Shown here one piece after another: positions 50,462 to 60,114 of a DNA stretch of 64,000 nt. The position numbers and the translations under genes were made by a program. Positions within the stretch are counted from its first letter, which is position 1. Each line of letters starts with the position of its first letter. The notes below the pieces were generated by a model, which had not been told where the DNA came from, did not search any database, and saw only the letters and a list, made by a program, of their open reading frames with translations. The stretch is from positions 1 through 64,000 of the forward strand of contig JAFZPI010000008.1 of the NCBI GenBank assembly GCA_017552615.1. Direction: 5' to 3'. The DNA is from Clostridia bacterium. Its GTDB lineage: Bacteria > Bacillota > Clostridia > Christensenellales > Aristaeellaceae.

Positions 50462-51166
50462 ATGAAGAAGTACATTGCGGAATTCATCGGAACCTTTGTC
50501 CTGGTCTTCTTCGCCTGCGGCACCGCCGCGGTGGTCGGCTGCACGGCGGAGGGCAATGCCGCTTACCTGCTGACAGCGCTGGCTTTCGGCCTGGTGATCG
50601 TGGCGATGGCCTATTCCATCGGCAACATCTCCGGCTGTCACATCAACCCTGCCGTTTCGATCGCCATGCTGGCCTCGGGCAAAATGAACCTGAAAGACTT
50701 CATCGGCTATATCGTCGCGCAGTTCGCCGGTGCCATCGCCGGTGCGGCCGCCCTGCTGGGTGTGCTCGGGCCCGACAACGTGTACGACAAAGTCGCCGAA
50801 GGCGCTGAGGCCGTGAAGGGTTTGGGCCTGGGCTGCAACGGTCTCTTCAACAACAATGTAGGCGCGTCCCTGATCATCGAGGTCATCCTGACCTTCGTGT
50901 TCGTCCTGGCGATCCTCGGCGTGACTTCCAAGCCCGAGTACAGCAAGGTGGCAGGCCTGGTGATCGGCCTGAGCCTGACGCTGGTCCACATCCTCGGCAT
51001 CTATTTCACCGGCACTTCCGTGAACCCAGCCCGTTCCTTCGGCCCGGCGATCTTCATGGGCGGCGACGCCCTGGCCAACGTGTGGGTCTTCCTGCTGGCG
51101 CCCATGGTGGGCGGTGTGCTCGCGGCCCTGTGCTGGAAGTATCTCTCCGCGGAAGCGAAGAAGTGA
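50462..51166 (+). CDS. aqpZ: Aquaporin, AqpZ-like MIP channel
   Basis: 234 aa with six transmembrane segments and both half-helix NPA motifs: HINPAVS (about 62) and SVNPARS (about 185). A His in the fifth helix region ([10 protein letters not shown]) is the narrow aromatic/arginine filter residue of water-selective AqpZ, rather than the glycine of GlpF glycerol channels. It carries out osmotic water movement across the membrane. It has its own promoter and a strong terminator follows. Confidence 0.9.
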   Translation: MKKYIAEFIGTFVLVFFACGTAAVVGCTAEGNAAYLLTALAFGLVIVAMAYSIGNISGCHINPAVSIAMLASGKMNLKDFIGYIVAQFAGAIAGAAALLGVLGPDNVYDKVAEGAEAVKGLGLGCNGLFNNNVGASLIIEVILTFVFVLAILGVTSKPEYSKVAGLVIGLSLTLVHILGIYFTGTSVNPARSFGPAIFMGGDALANVWVFLLAPMVGGVLAALCWKYLSAEAKK

Positions 51167-51183
51167 TCCACGATTCTGCAAAA

Positions 51184-51208
51184 TGCGGCCCTGCGGCCGC
51201 GTTTTTTC
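51184..51208 (+). terminator. Terminator of the aquaporin gene
   Basis: GCGGCC/GGCCGC with loop CTGC, then GTTTTTT. Confidence 0.85.
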
Positions 51209-51211
51209 ATG

Positions 51212-51250
51212 CCGACACCCCTTTGCAGGGGCGTCGGTTTGTGCTATACT
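51212..51250 (+). promoter_or_regulatory. Promoter region with hairpin before cellobiose phosphorylase
   Basis: TTGCAG (51223-51228), 16 bp, TATACT (51245-51250). An inverted repeat CCGAC-A-CCCC/GGGG-C-GTCGG (51212-51236) overlaps the -35 box and could be an operator or a second terminator stem. GAGGAGG lies before the ATG. Confidence 0.55.
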
Positions 51251-51284
51251 GACCCTGCAAATACTCCTGAGGAGGCTTTTCGGC

Positions 51285-53729
51285 ATGAAATACGGTCACT
51301 TTGACGACAAGGCGCGCGAGTATGTCATCGAGACCCCCCGCACGCCCTATCCCTGGATCAACTACCTGGGCAGCGAGAACTTCTTCGGCATCATCTCCAA
51401 CACCGCCGGCGGTTACTGCTTCTACCGCGACGCCCGTCTGCGCCGCATTACCCGGTACCGCTACAACAATCTCCCCGTGGACAACGGCGGCCGCTATTTC
51501 TATATCAAGGACGGCGACACCGTGTGGAATCCCGGCTGGAAGCCCACCAAGACTGAGCTGGACAGCTATGCCTGCCGCCACGGCATGGGCTACACCGTCA
51601 TCACCGGCGAAAAGAACGGCGTCAAGGCCAGCCAGCTCTCCTTCGTGCCGCTGGGTATCAACGCCGAGGTGCACCAGATCAGCCTGACCAACAACACGAA
51701 AGCGCCGAAGGATCTGATCCTCACCAGCTTTGTGGAGTTCTGCCTCTGGAACGCGCAGGACGACATGCTGAACTTCCAGCGCAACTTCTCCACCGGCGAA
51801 GTCGAAATCGAAGGCAGCGTCGTCTACCACAAGACCGAGTACCGTGAGCGCCGCAACCACTACAGCTTCTATGCCGTGAATAAGCCCGTGGACGGCTTCG
51901 ATACCGACATGGAGACCTTCCTGGGCCTGTACAACGGCTTTGACGCGCCGCAGAGCGTCGTGACCGGGAAGATGGGCAATTCCGTGGCTTCCGGCTGGCA
52001 GCCCATGGCGGCCCACCAGATGAAGGTCACCCTGGCTCCCGGCGAAACACAGAAGTTCAACTTTGTGCTTGGTTACGTCGAGCTCCCCGTGGAGGAGAAG
52101 TTCGAGGCCCCCGGCGTCATCAACAAGAAGCCCGCGAAGGCCATGCTGGACCTGCTGACCACCGACGAGCAGATCGACGCCGCATTTGTTGCACTGAAGA
52201 AGCACTGGGACAACCTCCTGAGTGCGTACACGCTGACAACCGACAACGAAAAGCTCTCTCGTATGGTCAACATCTGGAATCCCTACCAGTGCATGGTGAC
52301 CTTCAACATGAGCCGTTCGACCTCCATGTTCGAGTCCGGCGTCGGCCGCGGCATGGGCTTCCGTGATTCTTCCCAGGACCTGCTGGGCTTCGTGCACCAG
52401 ATCCCGGAGCGCGCCCGCGAGCGCATCCTCGACATCGCGGCGACCCAGTTCCGCGACGGCGGCTGCTACCACCAGTTCCAGCCCCTGACCAAGAAGGGCA
52501 ACAACGACATCGGCGGCGGCTTCAACGACGACCCGCTGTGGCTGATTGCTGGTACCGCGGCTTACATCAAGGAGACCGGTGACTACTCGATCCTCGATGA
52601 GGCTACGCCCTACGATTGCAATCCCGATGACTGCGGAACGCTCATGGAGCATCTCGAGGTCAGCTTCTATCATGTGGTCAACAACCTCGGCCCGCACGGC
52701 CTGCCGCTGATCGGCCGTGCCGACTGGAACGACTGCCTGAACCTGAACTGCTACTCCGATACCCCCGACGAGAGCTTCCAGACCTTCTCCAACCCGAATG
52801 CCCCAGACGACCGCGTGGCCGAGTCCGTGCTGATCGCCGGCATGTTCGTGGCCATCGGTCCCGAACTGGTTGCCCTCGAAAAGCGCCGCGGCAATGACGA
52901 AGCTGCCGCAAAGGCCCAGGCCGAGATCGACAAGATGGTCAAGGCCATCGAGACCGACGGCTGGGACGGCGAGTGGTTTGTCCGCGCCTATGACGCGCTG
53001 GGCCACAAGGTCGGCAGCCATGAGTGCGACGACGGCAAGATCTTCATCGAGAGCCAGGGCTACTGCATCATGGGCGGTGTGGGCGTTGAGGACGGGAAGG
53101 CCGAGCAGGCGCTCGAGAGCGTGCACAAGTATCTTGAGACCGAGCACGGCATCGTGCTGCTCCAGCCGGCTTACAAGACCTATCATCTCGAGTTGGGTGA
53201 AGTTTCGTCCTATCCCTGCGGGTATAAAGAAAATGCCGGCATCTTCTGCCACAACAATCCGTGGATCATTGCGGCGGAGACCGTCGTGGGCCACGGCGAC
53301 CGTGCCTTCGATCTCTACAGCCGCATCGCCCCCGCCTGGCGCGAGGAAATCAGCGATTTGCACAAGATGGAACCCTACGTCTATAGCCAGATGATCGCGG
53401 GCAAGGATGCCCCAAACTTCGGGCAGGCAAAGAACTCCTGGCTGACGGGTACCGCCGCCTGGAACTTCTATGTCATTTCCAACTATATCCTCGGCATCAA
53501 GCCCGACTGGGACGGCCTGAAGATCGATCCCTGCATCCCGCACACCTGGGACGGCTACAGCGTCTCCCGCCGTTTCCGCGGCGCGACCTACGACATCCGT
53601 ATCGACAACGCGGCCCATGTCTGCCGCGGCGTCAAGATGGTCACAGTCGACGGCAAGGCCATCGACGGCAATGTCCTTCCGGTCTTCGCTGACGGGAAAA
53701 AGCACGAGGTTGTGGTGACCCTGGGATAA
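51285..53729 (+). CDS. Cellobiose phosphorylase, GH94
   Basis: 814 aa, close to the usual ~810 for this enzyme. The N-terminal beta-sandwich ([19 protein letters not shown]) is followed by an (alpha/alpha)6 barrel with [18 protein letters not shown] and the catalytic Asp in [11 protein letters not shown] (about 482). There is no signal peptide. It phosphorolyses imported cellobiose to glucose-1-phosphate and glucose, saving ATP. It fits the leaderless GH9 gene and the secreted GH5. It is unlinked to transporter genes here. The longer frame from 51114 lies in the aquaporin gene. Confidence 0.92.
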   Translation: MKYGHFDDKAREYVIETPRTPYPWINYLGSENFFGIISNTAGGYCFYRDARLRRITRYRYNNLPVDNGGRYFYIKDGDTVWNPGWKPTKTELDSYACRHGMGYTVITGEKNGVKASQLSFVPLGINAEVHQISLTNNTKAPKDLILTSFVEFCLWNAQDDMLNFQRNFSTGEVEIEGSVVYHKTEYRERRNHYSFYAVNKPVDGFDTDMETFLGLYNGFDAPQSVVTGKMGNSVASGWQPMAAHQMKVTLAPGETQKFNFVLGYVELPVEEKFEAPGVINKKPAKAMLDLLTTDEQIDAAFVALKKHWDNLLSAYTLTTDNEKLSRMVNIWNPYQCMVTFNMSRSTSMFESGVGRGMGFRDSSQDLLGFVHQIPERARERILDIAATQFRDGGCYHQFQPLTKKGNNDIGGGFNDDPLWLIAGTAAYIKETGDYSILDEATPYDCNPDDCGTLMEHLEVSFYHVVNNLGPHGLPLIGRADWNDCLNLNCYSDTPDESFQTFSNPNAPDDRVAESVLIAGMFVAIGPELVALEKRRGNDEAAAKAQAEIDKMVKAIETDGWDGEWFVRAYDALGHKVGSHECDDGKIFIESQGYCIMGGVGVEDGKAEQALESVHKYLETEHGIVLLQPAYKTYHLELGEVSSYPCGYKENAGIFCHNNPWIIAAETVVGHGDRAFDLYSRIAPAWREEISDLHKMEPYVYSQMIAGKDAPNFGQAKNSWLTGTAAWNFYVISNYILGIKPDWDGLKIDPCIPHTWDGYSVSRRFRGATYDIRIDNAAHVCRGVKMVTVDGKAIDGNVLPVFADGKKHEVVVTLG

Positions 53730-53747
53730 ACCCAAAACAAAGAATCG

Positions 53748-53778
53748 TCGGTGGCCTTTGATCGGGTCACCGACTTTT
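53748..53778. terminator. Terminator after cellobiose phosphorylase
   Basis: GTCGGTG/CACCGAC with a T tail (TTTTC on plus). It separates the gene from the converging phosphotransferase. Confidence 0.8.
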
Positions 53779-53780
53779 CA

Positions 53781-54773
53781 TTATGCTTCTCCGATTCCCG
53801 CGTATGGAATCCCTTGGATCAGGCATTCCGCAGCGTCCTCGATATCCTCAAAGTCTAGCTCTTCGCCTTCCCGCACCGCACATTCGAAAGCATCGACGAT
53901 ACTTTCGATGAGCACCATATCAATGAACAGGGGCAGTTTTGCGAGCAGTTCTTCCGAAATATCCGTTTCGGCCCGGTAGCCTTCCAGGATCGTGTTGAAG
54001 TAGTGCCACATATAGGCCCTCTGTGCTTTCGGGTCCGGGATGCCGCGGCACCATCCTTCGCCGTGTGTCCATAGGTTGGCCAGGTCAAACAGGTACCAGC
54101 AGGTCATGCAGTTGTCGAAATCAAAGACCGTGATCTCGCCGGTGCTCATGTCGATATGGTAATTGCCGTCGCTGTAATCGAAATGTACGAGGCCGTAGCT
54201 GTTCTTGTCTTTCGGAAGGGCTTTGAATTTGTCCAACCGATCGGCAATCGCCTTCTTCAAATCCGAAAAATTATCAGGGATCAGCTTTCCGAGGTAATCC
54301 ATATTGTACTTGTCGAAGTAATCCGGACGGTGGTGGGAAGGCACATATTGTTTAGAAAGTCGGTGGATCGCGCCGAGAGTCCTGCCGGTGTTGAAGAAAT
54401 ACTCTTCGAGAGACGCTCCTTCCCGGTAACGGTATCCATTGTCATAGAGGAAGATCCCTTTTGCGTAGGAAAACAGGATAACAAAAACTTTCTTACCATT
54501 CCAATCGACGTGTTCAACCAGCCGGTTGTGGATCGAAGGGATCACGTCTGCTACAGGGCCGCTGTTCGCGGCAAGGTAATGGATGAATTCCGTTTCGGCG
54601 AGATAGTCTTCTTCTGCACGGTCATCGAGGTCAGAGACGCGGAGGACATATTTCTTTTCTCCGTTTTGCCTGATGATCCAGGCTTTGTTCCGGCCGCCGT
54701 CGTGACCGGGGACAGGAAAAAACTCGCAGTTGTCCAGCGCATACAGGGCAGTTGCCTGTTCCGGGATCTTCAT
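53781..54773 (-). CDS. Aminoglycoside phosphotransferase/choline kinase-like protein
   Basis: 330 aa. The kinase core has GLVHFDYSDGNYHID (HxDxxxxN catalytic loop) and TVFDFDNC (metal-binding Asp). N-terminal KKYVLRVSDL supplies the ATP-anchoring Lys. The substrate is unknown (homoserine, methylthioribose, sugar or drug); a fructosamine- or antibiotic-resistance role cannot be told from sequence. AAGGAGG precedes the ATG at 54773. The frame extension to 54881 overlaps rsgA. Confidence 0.83.
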   Translation of the reverse strand: MKIPEQATALYALDNCEFFPVPGHDGGRNKAWIIRQNGEKKYVLRVSDLDDRAEEDYLAETEFIHYLAANSGPVADVIPSIHNRLVEHVDWNGKKVFVILFSYAKGIFLYDNGYRYREGASLEEYFFNTGRTLGAIHRLSKQYVPSHHRPDYFDKYNMDYLGKLIPDNFSDLKKAIADRLDKFKALPKDKNSYGLVHFDYSDGNYHIDMSTGEITVFDFDNCMTCWYLFDLANLWTHGEGWCRGIPDPKAQRAYMWHYFNTILEGYRAETDISEELLAKLPLFIDMVLIESIVDAFECAVREGEELDFEDIEDAAECLIQGIPYAGIGEA

Positions 54774-54793
54774 CAAAGGATCGGCCTCCTTTG

Positions 54794-55786
54794 TCATCTG
54801 TGGATGATGCCGGCGCGGCTGTATTCCCGCTGCCACATGGCAATCTTCATCATCTTTTCGTTCTTTTTCGTTTTGCTCCAATTATTCTCCTGCTCAAGTC
54901 TGCTGTACATCTCCCAGCGCTCGGGGGAGAGCGTGCCGTCCTGCAGGGCCTGCCGGACCGCGCAGCCGGGTTCGGTCTGGTGCCTACAATCTGAGAAGGC
55001 GCACCGGGTGATCAGCTCGGCGATGTCGGAGAACGTGTCGGCGAGGCCGGTTTCGGCATCGATCATGCCGAGTTCCCGTAAGCCGGGGGTATCGATCAGG
55101 TATACGCCGTTGAGATCGATCATTTCCCGGTGCGTGGTCGTGTGGCGGCCTTTCGCGTCCTCCTCGCGGATCTCACTTGTGCGCATGACTTCGCGACCGG
55201 CCAGGGTGTTGATCAGCGTCGATTTCCCGGCGCCGGAAGAACCGAGCAGGGCGATAGTCGTGCCGGGCATGAGATACTTCTTCAGGCGCTCCAGTCCGAA
55301 ACCTGTGTAGGAACTCACGGATACAGCTTCCAAGCCTTCACTTAGCGCGGAGACCTTGGCTTCCATGGCTTCCGCATCGGGGCAGACGTCGGCTTTGGTC
55401 AGTATGGCGACCGGGATCGCTCCGCCCGCGGTAGCCATGGCGGCGTAGCGCGCGATGCGGCTCAGGCTGAAATCCTGGTTCAGGGATGTGATGATGAACA
55501 CATAGTCCATGTTGGCAACCAGTGGCTGGACCTGCATGGTCTTCACGAAGCCGTCCGCGTGGCCGCCGCGGTCCGGGCGGCAGAAGACGGTGCGGCGGGG
55601 GAGGATCGTCCGGATCAGGCTGTCGCCGTAGGGGTTCACGGTGATTTCCACTTCGTCCCCGACGACCGGGAACTCGTCCCGGTAGCGGAGGTTTCCTGCC
55701 AAAACACAATAAAGTTCTTCGACATCGTGGCGGACAAGGTAACGGTCCCGGTGGACCAGGATCACGCGGTCAGGTGTGTTTTCCAA
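54794..55786 (-). CDS. rsgA: Ribosome small subunit-dependent GTPase A
   Basis: 330 aa, with an N-terminal OB fold and a circularly permuted GTPase: TKADV (G4, about 131) precedes GSSGAGKST (G1, about 178) and DTPGLRELGM (G3). A C-terminal zinc motif CAFSDCRHQTEPGC binds near the 30S decoding centre. It works in late 30S assembly. The start is a TTG at 55786 with GGAGG 10 bp upstream. The phosphotransferase gene begins 20 bp past its stop. Confidence 0.94.
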   Translation of the reverse strand: MENTPDRVILVHRDRYLVRHDVEELYCVLAGNLRYRDEFPVVGDEVEITVNPYGDSLIRTILPRRTVFCRPDRGGHADGFVKTMQVQPLVANMDYVFIITSLNQDFSLSRIARYAAMATAGGAIPVAILTKADVCPDAEAMEAKVSALSEGLEAVSVSSYTGFGLERLKKYLMPGTTIALLGSSGAGKSTLINTLAGREVMRTSEIREEDAKGRHTTTHREMIDLNGVYLIDTPGLRELGMIDAETGLADTFSDIAELITRCAFSDCRHQTEPGCAVRQALQDGTLSPERWEMYSRLEQENNWSKTKKNEKMMKIAMWQREYSRAGIIHR

Positions 55787-55810
55787 TCGTGGGTGGCCTC
55801 CTTGCTTGCG

Positions 55811-56347
55811 TCATTCATGCAGTTTCTTGGAGAGATACAGGATGAGGTCGTCGTCGTTCGTATAGATCGTGTCGTAAGGTGTACAAGGCTTACCGTTGTA
55901 CCACACGCCGGAACCGTCCGGGATGTAACCGCGCTTGACATACATCCGCTGCGCGCTTCCGTAGCCGTTGTGGAGCCCGACACCGAGGCAGACCGTGTCG
56001 GCCCACTCTCCGGCAATCCGTTCGGCTGCGTCCATCAGCCGGGAGCCGATGCCCTTCCGCTGGTATTTCTGCAGGACGCCGAAATCTATGATTTCCGGCC
56101 AGTCGTGCCCGACAAACGGATTTCCCTCTTCGGAAGGAGTCCTGTAGATATTGATGTAACCGGCGGGCTGCCCGCGGTACTCGGCCGTCAGGGAAACGCA
56201 TTTCCCCTCTTCCTGATGCCGCAGGCGCATCCGGTACTTTTCGATATCCGCATGCCAGCCTTGGGCAAGTTCTTCATCCGTAAAGACCTGGTCATCACCC
56301 GGTACCATGTTGCGGATGACGAGCTCATCGTCGCTGTAATAGACCAT
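55811..56347 (-). CDS. GNAT family N-acetyltransferase
   Basis: 178 aa. The CoA-binding region DFGVLQKYQRKGIGSRLMDAAE and the HNGYGSAQRMYVKRGY loop typify GNATs. GGAGGTATACC precedes the ATG. It lies 24 bp upstream of rsgA and may share its transcript. Confidence 0.86.
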   Translation of the reverse strand: MVYYSDDELVIRNMVPGDDQVFTDEELAQGWHADIEKYRMRLRHQEEGKCVSLTAEYRGQPAGYINIYRTPSEEGNPFVGHDWPEIIDFGVLQKYQRKGIGSRLMDAAERIAGEWADTVCLGVGLHNGYGSAQRMYVKRGYIPDGSGVWYNGKPCTPYDTIYTNDDDLILYLSKKLHE

Positions 56348-56397
56348 GGTATACCTCCGGAAATACGATCAATCTTCTTACATTCCAATCATGAAAC

Positions 56398-57153
56398 TCA
56401 CTTCTTCAGTTCCCAATACAGATACAGCGGGATTCTCCGCAGGAACGACAGGGCGACGGAGGATGCTGCCTGTTCTTCGGTGGCCCGGGGTTCGTTCAGA
56501 TCCACGATCGTGAATCCTGCCCGGAGGAAAGCTTTCACATAGTCCTCCAGCGTCCGGTGCCGCCAGATCACAGGGATGGTGCCCTTGTGCAAAGGTGCTT
56601 CCCACTCCTTCGGCTCGAAGTAATTCATCACCACCGCGTACCGGCTTTCGCCGACTCCCTCCCGACCGATCCCGGTCTCCTTGTTTCCGTCGAAACAGGG
56701 GTGCAGGACGCTCGCAAACAGCCGTCCGCCTGGCTTCAGCACGCGGTATGCCTCCCGCAGCGTGCCGTCGAAGTCCTCGCAGTCCATGAGCATCATTGAG
56801 CAGAGCACAATGTCAAACTGTTCGGACGCGATGCCGAACAGGTCGTTGCTGTTCCGGACATAGTGGTCGATGGGCAGATTCTCTTTTTCTGCCAGGGAGA
56901 TGGCGTATTCGATGGCTTTCACGGAACAGTCCACGGCGACAATGCTTGCGCCGCGCTTTGCGAGCTCCCGGGAATAGCCGCCTTCTCCGCATCCCAGATC
57001 CAGGATCCGCTTGCCGGCCACGTCGCCCATCAGCCGGAGCATATGCGGCATGATAAAGCAGATCCGGCTCTCGCCTGTCTGCGCCAGCTCAAACCATTCG
57101 TCGCCAAGGGCGTTCCACGCGATGGTGGAGCTGTCATGCTGCATCTCTCTCAA
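56398..57153 (-). CDS. Class I SAM-dependent methyltransferase
   Basis: 251 aa. Motif I RILDLGCGEGGYSRELAKRG, VAVDCSVKAI, and SMMLMDCEDFDG (motif IV) are clear. GGAGG seven bases before the TTG at 57153 supports that start, with an ATG three codons later. It is likely a small-molecule methyltransferase. Confidence 0.88.
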   Translation of the reverse strand: MREMQHDSSTIAWNALGDEWFELAQTGESRICFIMPHMLRLMGDVAGKRILDLGCGEGGYSRELAKRGASIVAVDCSVKAIEYAISLAEKENLPIDHYVRNSNDLFGIASEQFDIVLCSMMLMDCEDFDGTLREAYRVLKPGGRLFASVLHPCFDGNKETGIGREGVGESRYAVVMNYFEPKEWEAPLHKGTIPVIWRHRTLEDYVKAFLRAGFTIVDLNEPRATEEQAASSVALSFLRRIPLYLYWELKK

Positions 57154-57165
57154 GGATATTCCTCC

Positions 57166-57678
57166 TCAAACGGTCTTACCGGTCTGTGCAGTCAAAGAAT
57201 CGATGTACCCTTTCATTTCCCTGACGACTTCCCGGATGCTTTTGCTGTCGGTATTGATGACGATATCCTCCGGGTACGGCGGGAGGCGGAGCCAGAAATA
57301 GTTCGTCTCGCCCTGATCGCCGCGCTTGTCGTGCCGCTTTTTCAGCGTTTCTTCCGAACAGGTCAGCGTAAAGCCGATGGTCCTGTAATCAGTGGCTGTG
57401 ATCCCGTTCAGAATCCCTTCGCGGATCCCGGGATCCGTCAGGACAACGGACGTGAAGAACACATACGCAAAACCCGAATCCAGATAGTTCGAAAGGACAA
57501 AGGACATGCTCTTGTCCCCGTTGCGCAGGCGTTTGTCCGCGACGGAAAACGGATGAACGCACCAGCACCAATCCCCGTCCAGATACGCACTGTTGTCATA
57601 GCTCTCAAACAGCCGTTCTCCGACCGCCGTTTTTCCGACACAGGGAGAGCCGCTGATGAGGATCAGGTTTTTTTGCAT
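57166..57678 (-). CDS. P-loop kinase-like protein
   Basis: 170 aa. Walker A GSPCVGKTAVGE lies at about residues 10-21, followed by LDGDWCWCVHPF (Asp-rich NMP-kinase-like region) and a lid with RHDKRG. It is probably a small-molecule or nucleotide kinase; the substrate is unknown. AAGGAGCAGCTC precedes the ATG. It is the gene before the intergenic repeats at 57679-57938. Confidence 0.82.
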   Translation of the reverse strand: MQKNLILISGSPCVGKTAVGERLFESYDNSAYLDGDWCWCVHPFSVADKRLRNGDKSMSFVLSNYLDSGFAYVFFTSVVLTDPGIREGILNGITATDYRTIGFTLTCSEETLKKRHDKRGDQGETNYFWLRLPPYPEDIVINTDSKSIREVVREMKGYIDSLTAQTGKTV

Positions 57679-57713
57679 GAGCTGCTCCTTGCTTAATTGT
57701 CTGCAGGGGACCT

Positions 57714-57815
57714 CTCACCCGCTGCGGCGGGAGCTCTCCGGGGCTGCCGCCCGTTCTCCGCTGGAAACTGTCTACCAGACAGTTTCCCAGTCGCTTCGAA
57801 CCCATTGCGATGGGG
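57714..57815 (-). repeat. 101-bp structured repeat, copy B
   Basis: Reverse complement matches 3694-3794 along its whole length with only a few differences (for example CCGCAGCGG against CGAAGCGG). The hairpin GAAACTGTC/GACAGTTTC is identical in both. No ORF. Confidence 0.8.
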
Positions 57816-57849
57816 AACCAAAGGCAGTACTGTAAAGGATGCGTGAAAC

Positions 57850-57905
57850 CCCAGCCTCCCCACCGCAGTGGGGAGGGGGACCGCCGCAGCGGTGGAAGGG
57901 TTTTC
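57850..57905 (-). repeat. Intergenic hairpin repeat, copy D
   Basis: Contains CCTCCCCACC/GGTGGGGAGG-type and ACCGCCGCAGCGGT hairpins. In the minus orientation it shares ACCGCTGCGGCGGT-CCCCC with 41800-41826. It directly follows repeat copy B; together they fill the 260-bp gap 57679-57938. Confidence 0.6.
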
Positions 57906-57938
57906 CTGCGCGGAGATAAACGGGTGATTCATTGCTAC

Positions 57939-58427
57939 TTACTTCTTGGCACAGAACCTGAACACCGGATCCCCATTCTCTTCCGTTCCGTACTGCACCA
58001 TGCCGGCTTTTTCCATGGCACGTTTGGAAGCGAGGTTCTCTTTATCACATCCGCCGTGAACGCTGGACAGACCATAATCCTCCGCTGCAATCTGCAGCAG
58101 TTTCTTCACACACTGTGTTCCATATCCTTTGCCGCGATATTCCTCATCCAGAAGGATAAAGATTTCAGGCTCGGTGTGGCTGCTCCTTCCGTCCAATCCG
58201 CACCACCCTATGATGGTCCGGGGATCGCCTTTACTGTACACAGCAAGGCACAGATGAAAAATACAGCCCTTGGTGTTCCTTGCATAGCTGTCACGCATAT
58301 AGGAAATCGCACCCTGTGCTTCCTCTTCCGAGACCGGTCGATGATCGGACGGCCATGTCCGGGCAACTTCGGACACATCGTCTGGTGTTACGAAATGAAG
58401 GATCAGTTGTTCGGTTTGGTAATCCAT
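57939..58427 (-). CDS. GNAT family N-acetyltransferase, RimJ/RimL type
   Basis: 162 aa. LDEEYRGKGYGTQCVKKLL and NLASKRAMEKAGM are typical of the RimJ/RimL-like group. GAGGAGG precedes the ATG at 58427; the frame extension overlaps the upstream GNAT. It lies 11 bp after the GNAT at 58439, so the two are cotranscribed. Confidence 0.86.
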   Translation of the reverse strand: MDYQTEQLILHFVTPDDVSEVARTWPSDHRPVSEEEAQGAISYMRDSYARNTKGCIFHLCLAVYSKGDPRTIIGWCGLDGRSSHTEPEIFILLDEEYRGKGYGTQCVKKLLQIAAEDYGLSSVHGGCDKENLASKRAMEKAGMVQYGTEENGDPVFRFCAKK

Positions 58428-58438
58428 CGATAGCCTCC

Positions 58439-58972
58439 TCAGTGGCTTGCCAGCCAATCCTTTTTGGTCAGCAGGCTGACATAGCCCTTTCTCGTTTCAC
58501 CCATCAGCGGGACGGGGACTTCCTCGGTTGTCCACTGGTACCTGAAGCCAAGCTTTTCCTGCACGCGCTTCGATTTTTCGTTGCCGTCGTAGTACCCGCA
58601 CCAGACACGCTCGAGCTTCAGGTCCTCAAACACATGGCGGAGCAGCTCCCGCGCCGCTTCTGTCGCGAGGCCTTGTCCCCAGTACGGAACACCCAGCCAA
58701 AAGCCAAGTTCGGTCTCATCGTCTTTTTCAGCCAGATCATCGTGATGCAGGCCGATGCTGCCGATGGGCAAGCCGGTTTCCTTCAGCACGATCGCATAGG
58801 TTTCCGGGCACATCAGGACATCCCGGATTACCTGTCGGCTGTTTTCTACGCTGGTATGAACAGGCCATCCAGTAATCGGCCCCACACGCGGATCGCTAGC
58901 GTACCGATAGCATTCCTCTGCGTCCGCTTCATTCCAAGGGCGAAGGATGAGACGTTCGGTCGTAAGGGTCAT
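58439..58972 (-). CDS. GNAT family N-acetyltransferase, RimJ/RimL type
   Basis: 177 aa. It begins MTLTTERLILRPWNEAD, has GVPYWGQGLATEAARELL as the CoA loop and ends with NEKSKRVQEKLGF. This resembles enzymes acetylating ribosomal protein N-termini or small amines; specificity unknown. GGAGATGATCCCT supports 58972. Confidence 0.87.
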   Translation of the reverse strand: MTLTTERLILRPWNEADAEECYRYASDPRVGPITGWPVHTSVENSRQVIRDVLMCPETYAIVLKETGLPIGSIGLHHDDLAEKDDETELGFWLGVPYWGQGLATEAARELLRHVFEDLKLERVWCGYYDGNEKSKRVQEKLGFRYQWTTEEVPVPLMGETRKGYVSLLTKKDWLASH

Positions 58973-59005
58973 AGGGATCATCTCCATAAACTGCGTAACT
59001 TCACT

Positions 59006-59788
59006 TTACAGCGTTTTCGGATCATAACAGATCACATGGTTGGAAGACTGGTAGTGGCGGTCGGGGAGGACGGAGAAGGAGTGCTGGCGGACTTCGCCGC
59101 CGAAGTAGTGATAGGGTTCGTCATGCTCCGTGTGGCCAAGGCTGAGCTCTTCCGCGCCGTTGCGAAGGCAGCGCATCAGGGAAATGTCGTCGAAGTCATC
59201 CGCGTGGCCGTGCAGGATGCGGTCGGCTTCCTTCTCAAGGAACATGATCCGATCCAGGTTCTTTACAAACTCAGCCATCGGCGAGCAGCCGTCCAGCTGC
59301 ATCCAGAGATGGTGGTTGATGCTGTCGCCGGTGAACAGGATGCGGTCTTCTTTGAGCAGCAGCACGATCCCGCCGGGTGTGTGGCCGGGGAGTTCGTAAA
59401 CTACGAGGTGCCGTCCACCCAAATCAAAGACATCGCCTTCGCGGGTCTCAAGGAACGGCGGGAAGTGGAGATGCTTTTCCTCGCAAAACTCCAGGAATTC
59501 CGGCTCTTCCGCAAACGAGCGCGCCAACGGCAGGTCTGCCGGATGCAGATAGGCCTGATCGAAATACAGATTCCCGAAGATATGGTCCGGGTGGCCGTGG
59601 GTATTGATGACGATGAGCGGCTTGTCCGTAATCTCCCGGACAGCCTGATGCAGGTCGTTGATACCGTTCATGGTGTCGATGACACAGGCTTTGTCATCTC
59701 CGATCACGAGATAACCTGTAGCGTGGGCTTCATCCATCAGATAAATACCCGGGGCGACTTCTTTGATTGTCAGTTCGGTTTCATCCAT
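59006..59788 (-). CDS. MBL-fold metallo-hydrolase
   Basis: 260 aa. The zinc site THGHPDH, further ligands in LPGHTPGG and TGDSINHH, and a late LHGHADDF are complete, so it should be active. It is probably a glyoxalase II-like or lactonase-like hydrolase. The ATG at 59788 overlaps the stop of the DUF3795 gene (TGATG), indicating coupling. Confidence 0.88.
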   Translation of the reverse strand: MDETELTIKEVAPGIYLMDEAHATGYLVIGDDKACVIDTMNGINDLHQAVREITDKPLIVINTHGHPDHIFGNLYFDQAYLHPADLPLARSFAEEPEFLEFCEEKHLHFPPFLETREGDVFDLGGRHLVVYELPGHTPGGIVLLLKEDRILFTGDSINHHLWMQLDGCSPMAEFVKNLDRIMFLEKEADRILHGHADDFDDISLMRCLRNGAEELSLGHTEHDEPYHYFGGEVRQHSFSVLPDRHYQSSNHVICYDPKTL

Positions 59789-60090
59789 CACGAGTTCCTC
59801 CGTTCTTTGTCCTGCCTGCGGGCTTCATCCCGCAGGGCTGTCATGTGGGGGATGATCTCCGGATTCCAGAATATCATGGATGGCAATTCCTGGCAAGGGA
59901 ATTCCGCGCACAGTCCGCAGAACCGCACATGATGCTCTCTTGTGCAGGCATGCACCTTGCATTGCCCGGATTCCGCCCATTCCGGGACCCGGCCGTCTGC
60001 CTCAATGCAGCCGGGGCAGCGGCCGTCCGCTTTCTTTTCACATCCGTCACAGCACTCGCCGCAAGCCGTGATCCGATCCAAGTCGATCAT
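59788..60090 (-). CDS. DUF3795 cysteine-rich protein
   Basis: 100 aa with ten cysteines (CGECCDGC, CPGC, CKVHAC, CGLCAEFPC), matching the zinc- or iron-binding DUF3795 family. Function unknown. GGGAGATG precedes the ATG. It is coupled to the MBL gene downstream and lies 24 bp after the cysteine-rich protein upstream, suggesting one operon. Confidence 0.83.
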   Translation of the reverse strand: MIDLDRITACGECCDGCEKKADGRCPGCIEADGRVPEWAESGQCKVHACTREHHVRFCGLCAEFPCQELPSMIFWNPEIIPHMTALRDEARRQDKERRNS

Positions 60091-60114
60091 GTGTCTGCAT
60101 CTCCCTTGATCTTG

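Noticed and set aside
51212-51236. Catabolite-control (cre) site before cellobiose phosphorylase
   Set aside because: The inverted repeat does not resemble the cre consensus; it may be another operator or a terminator stem.
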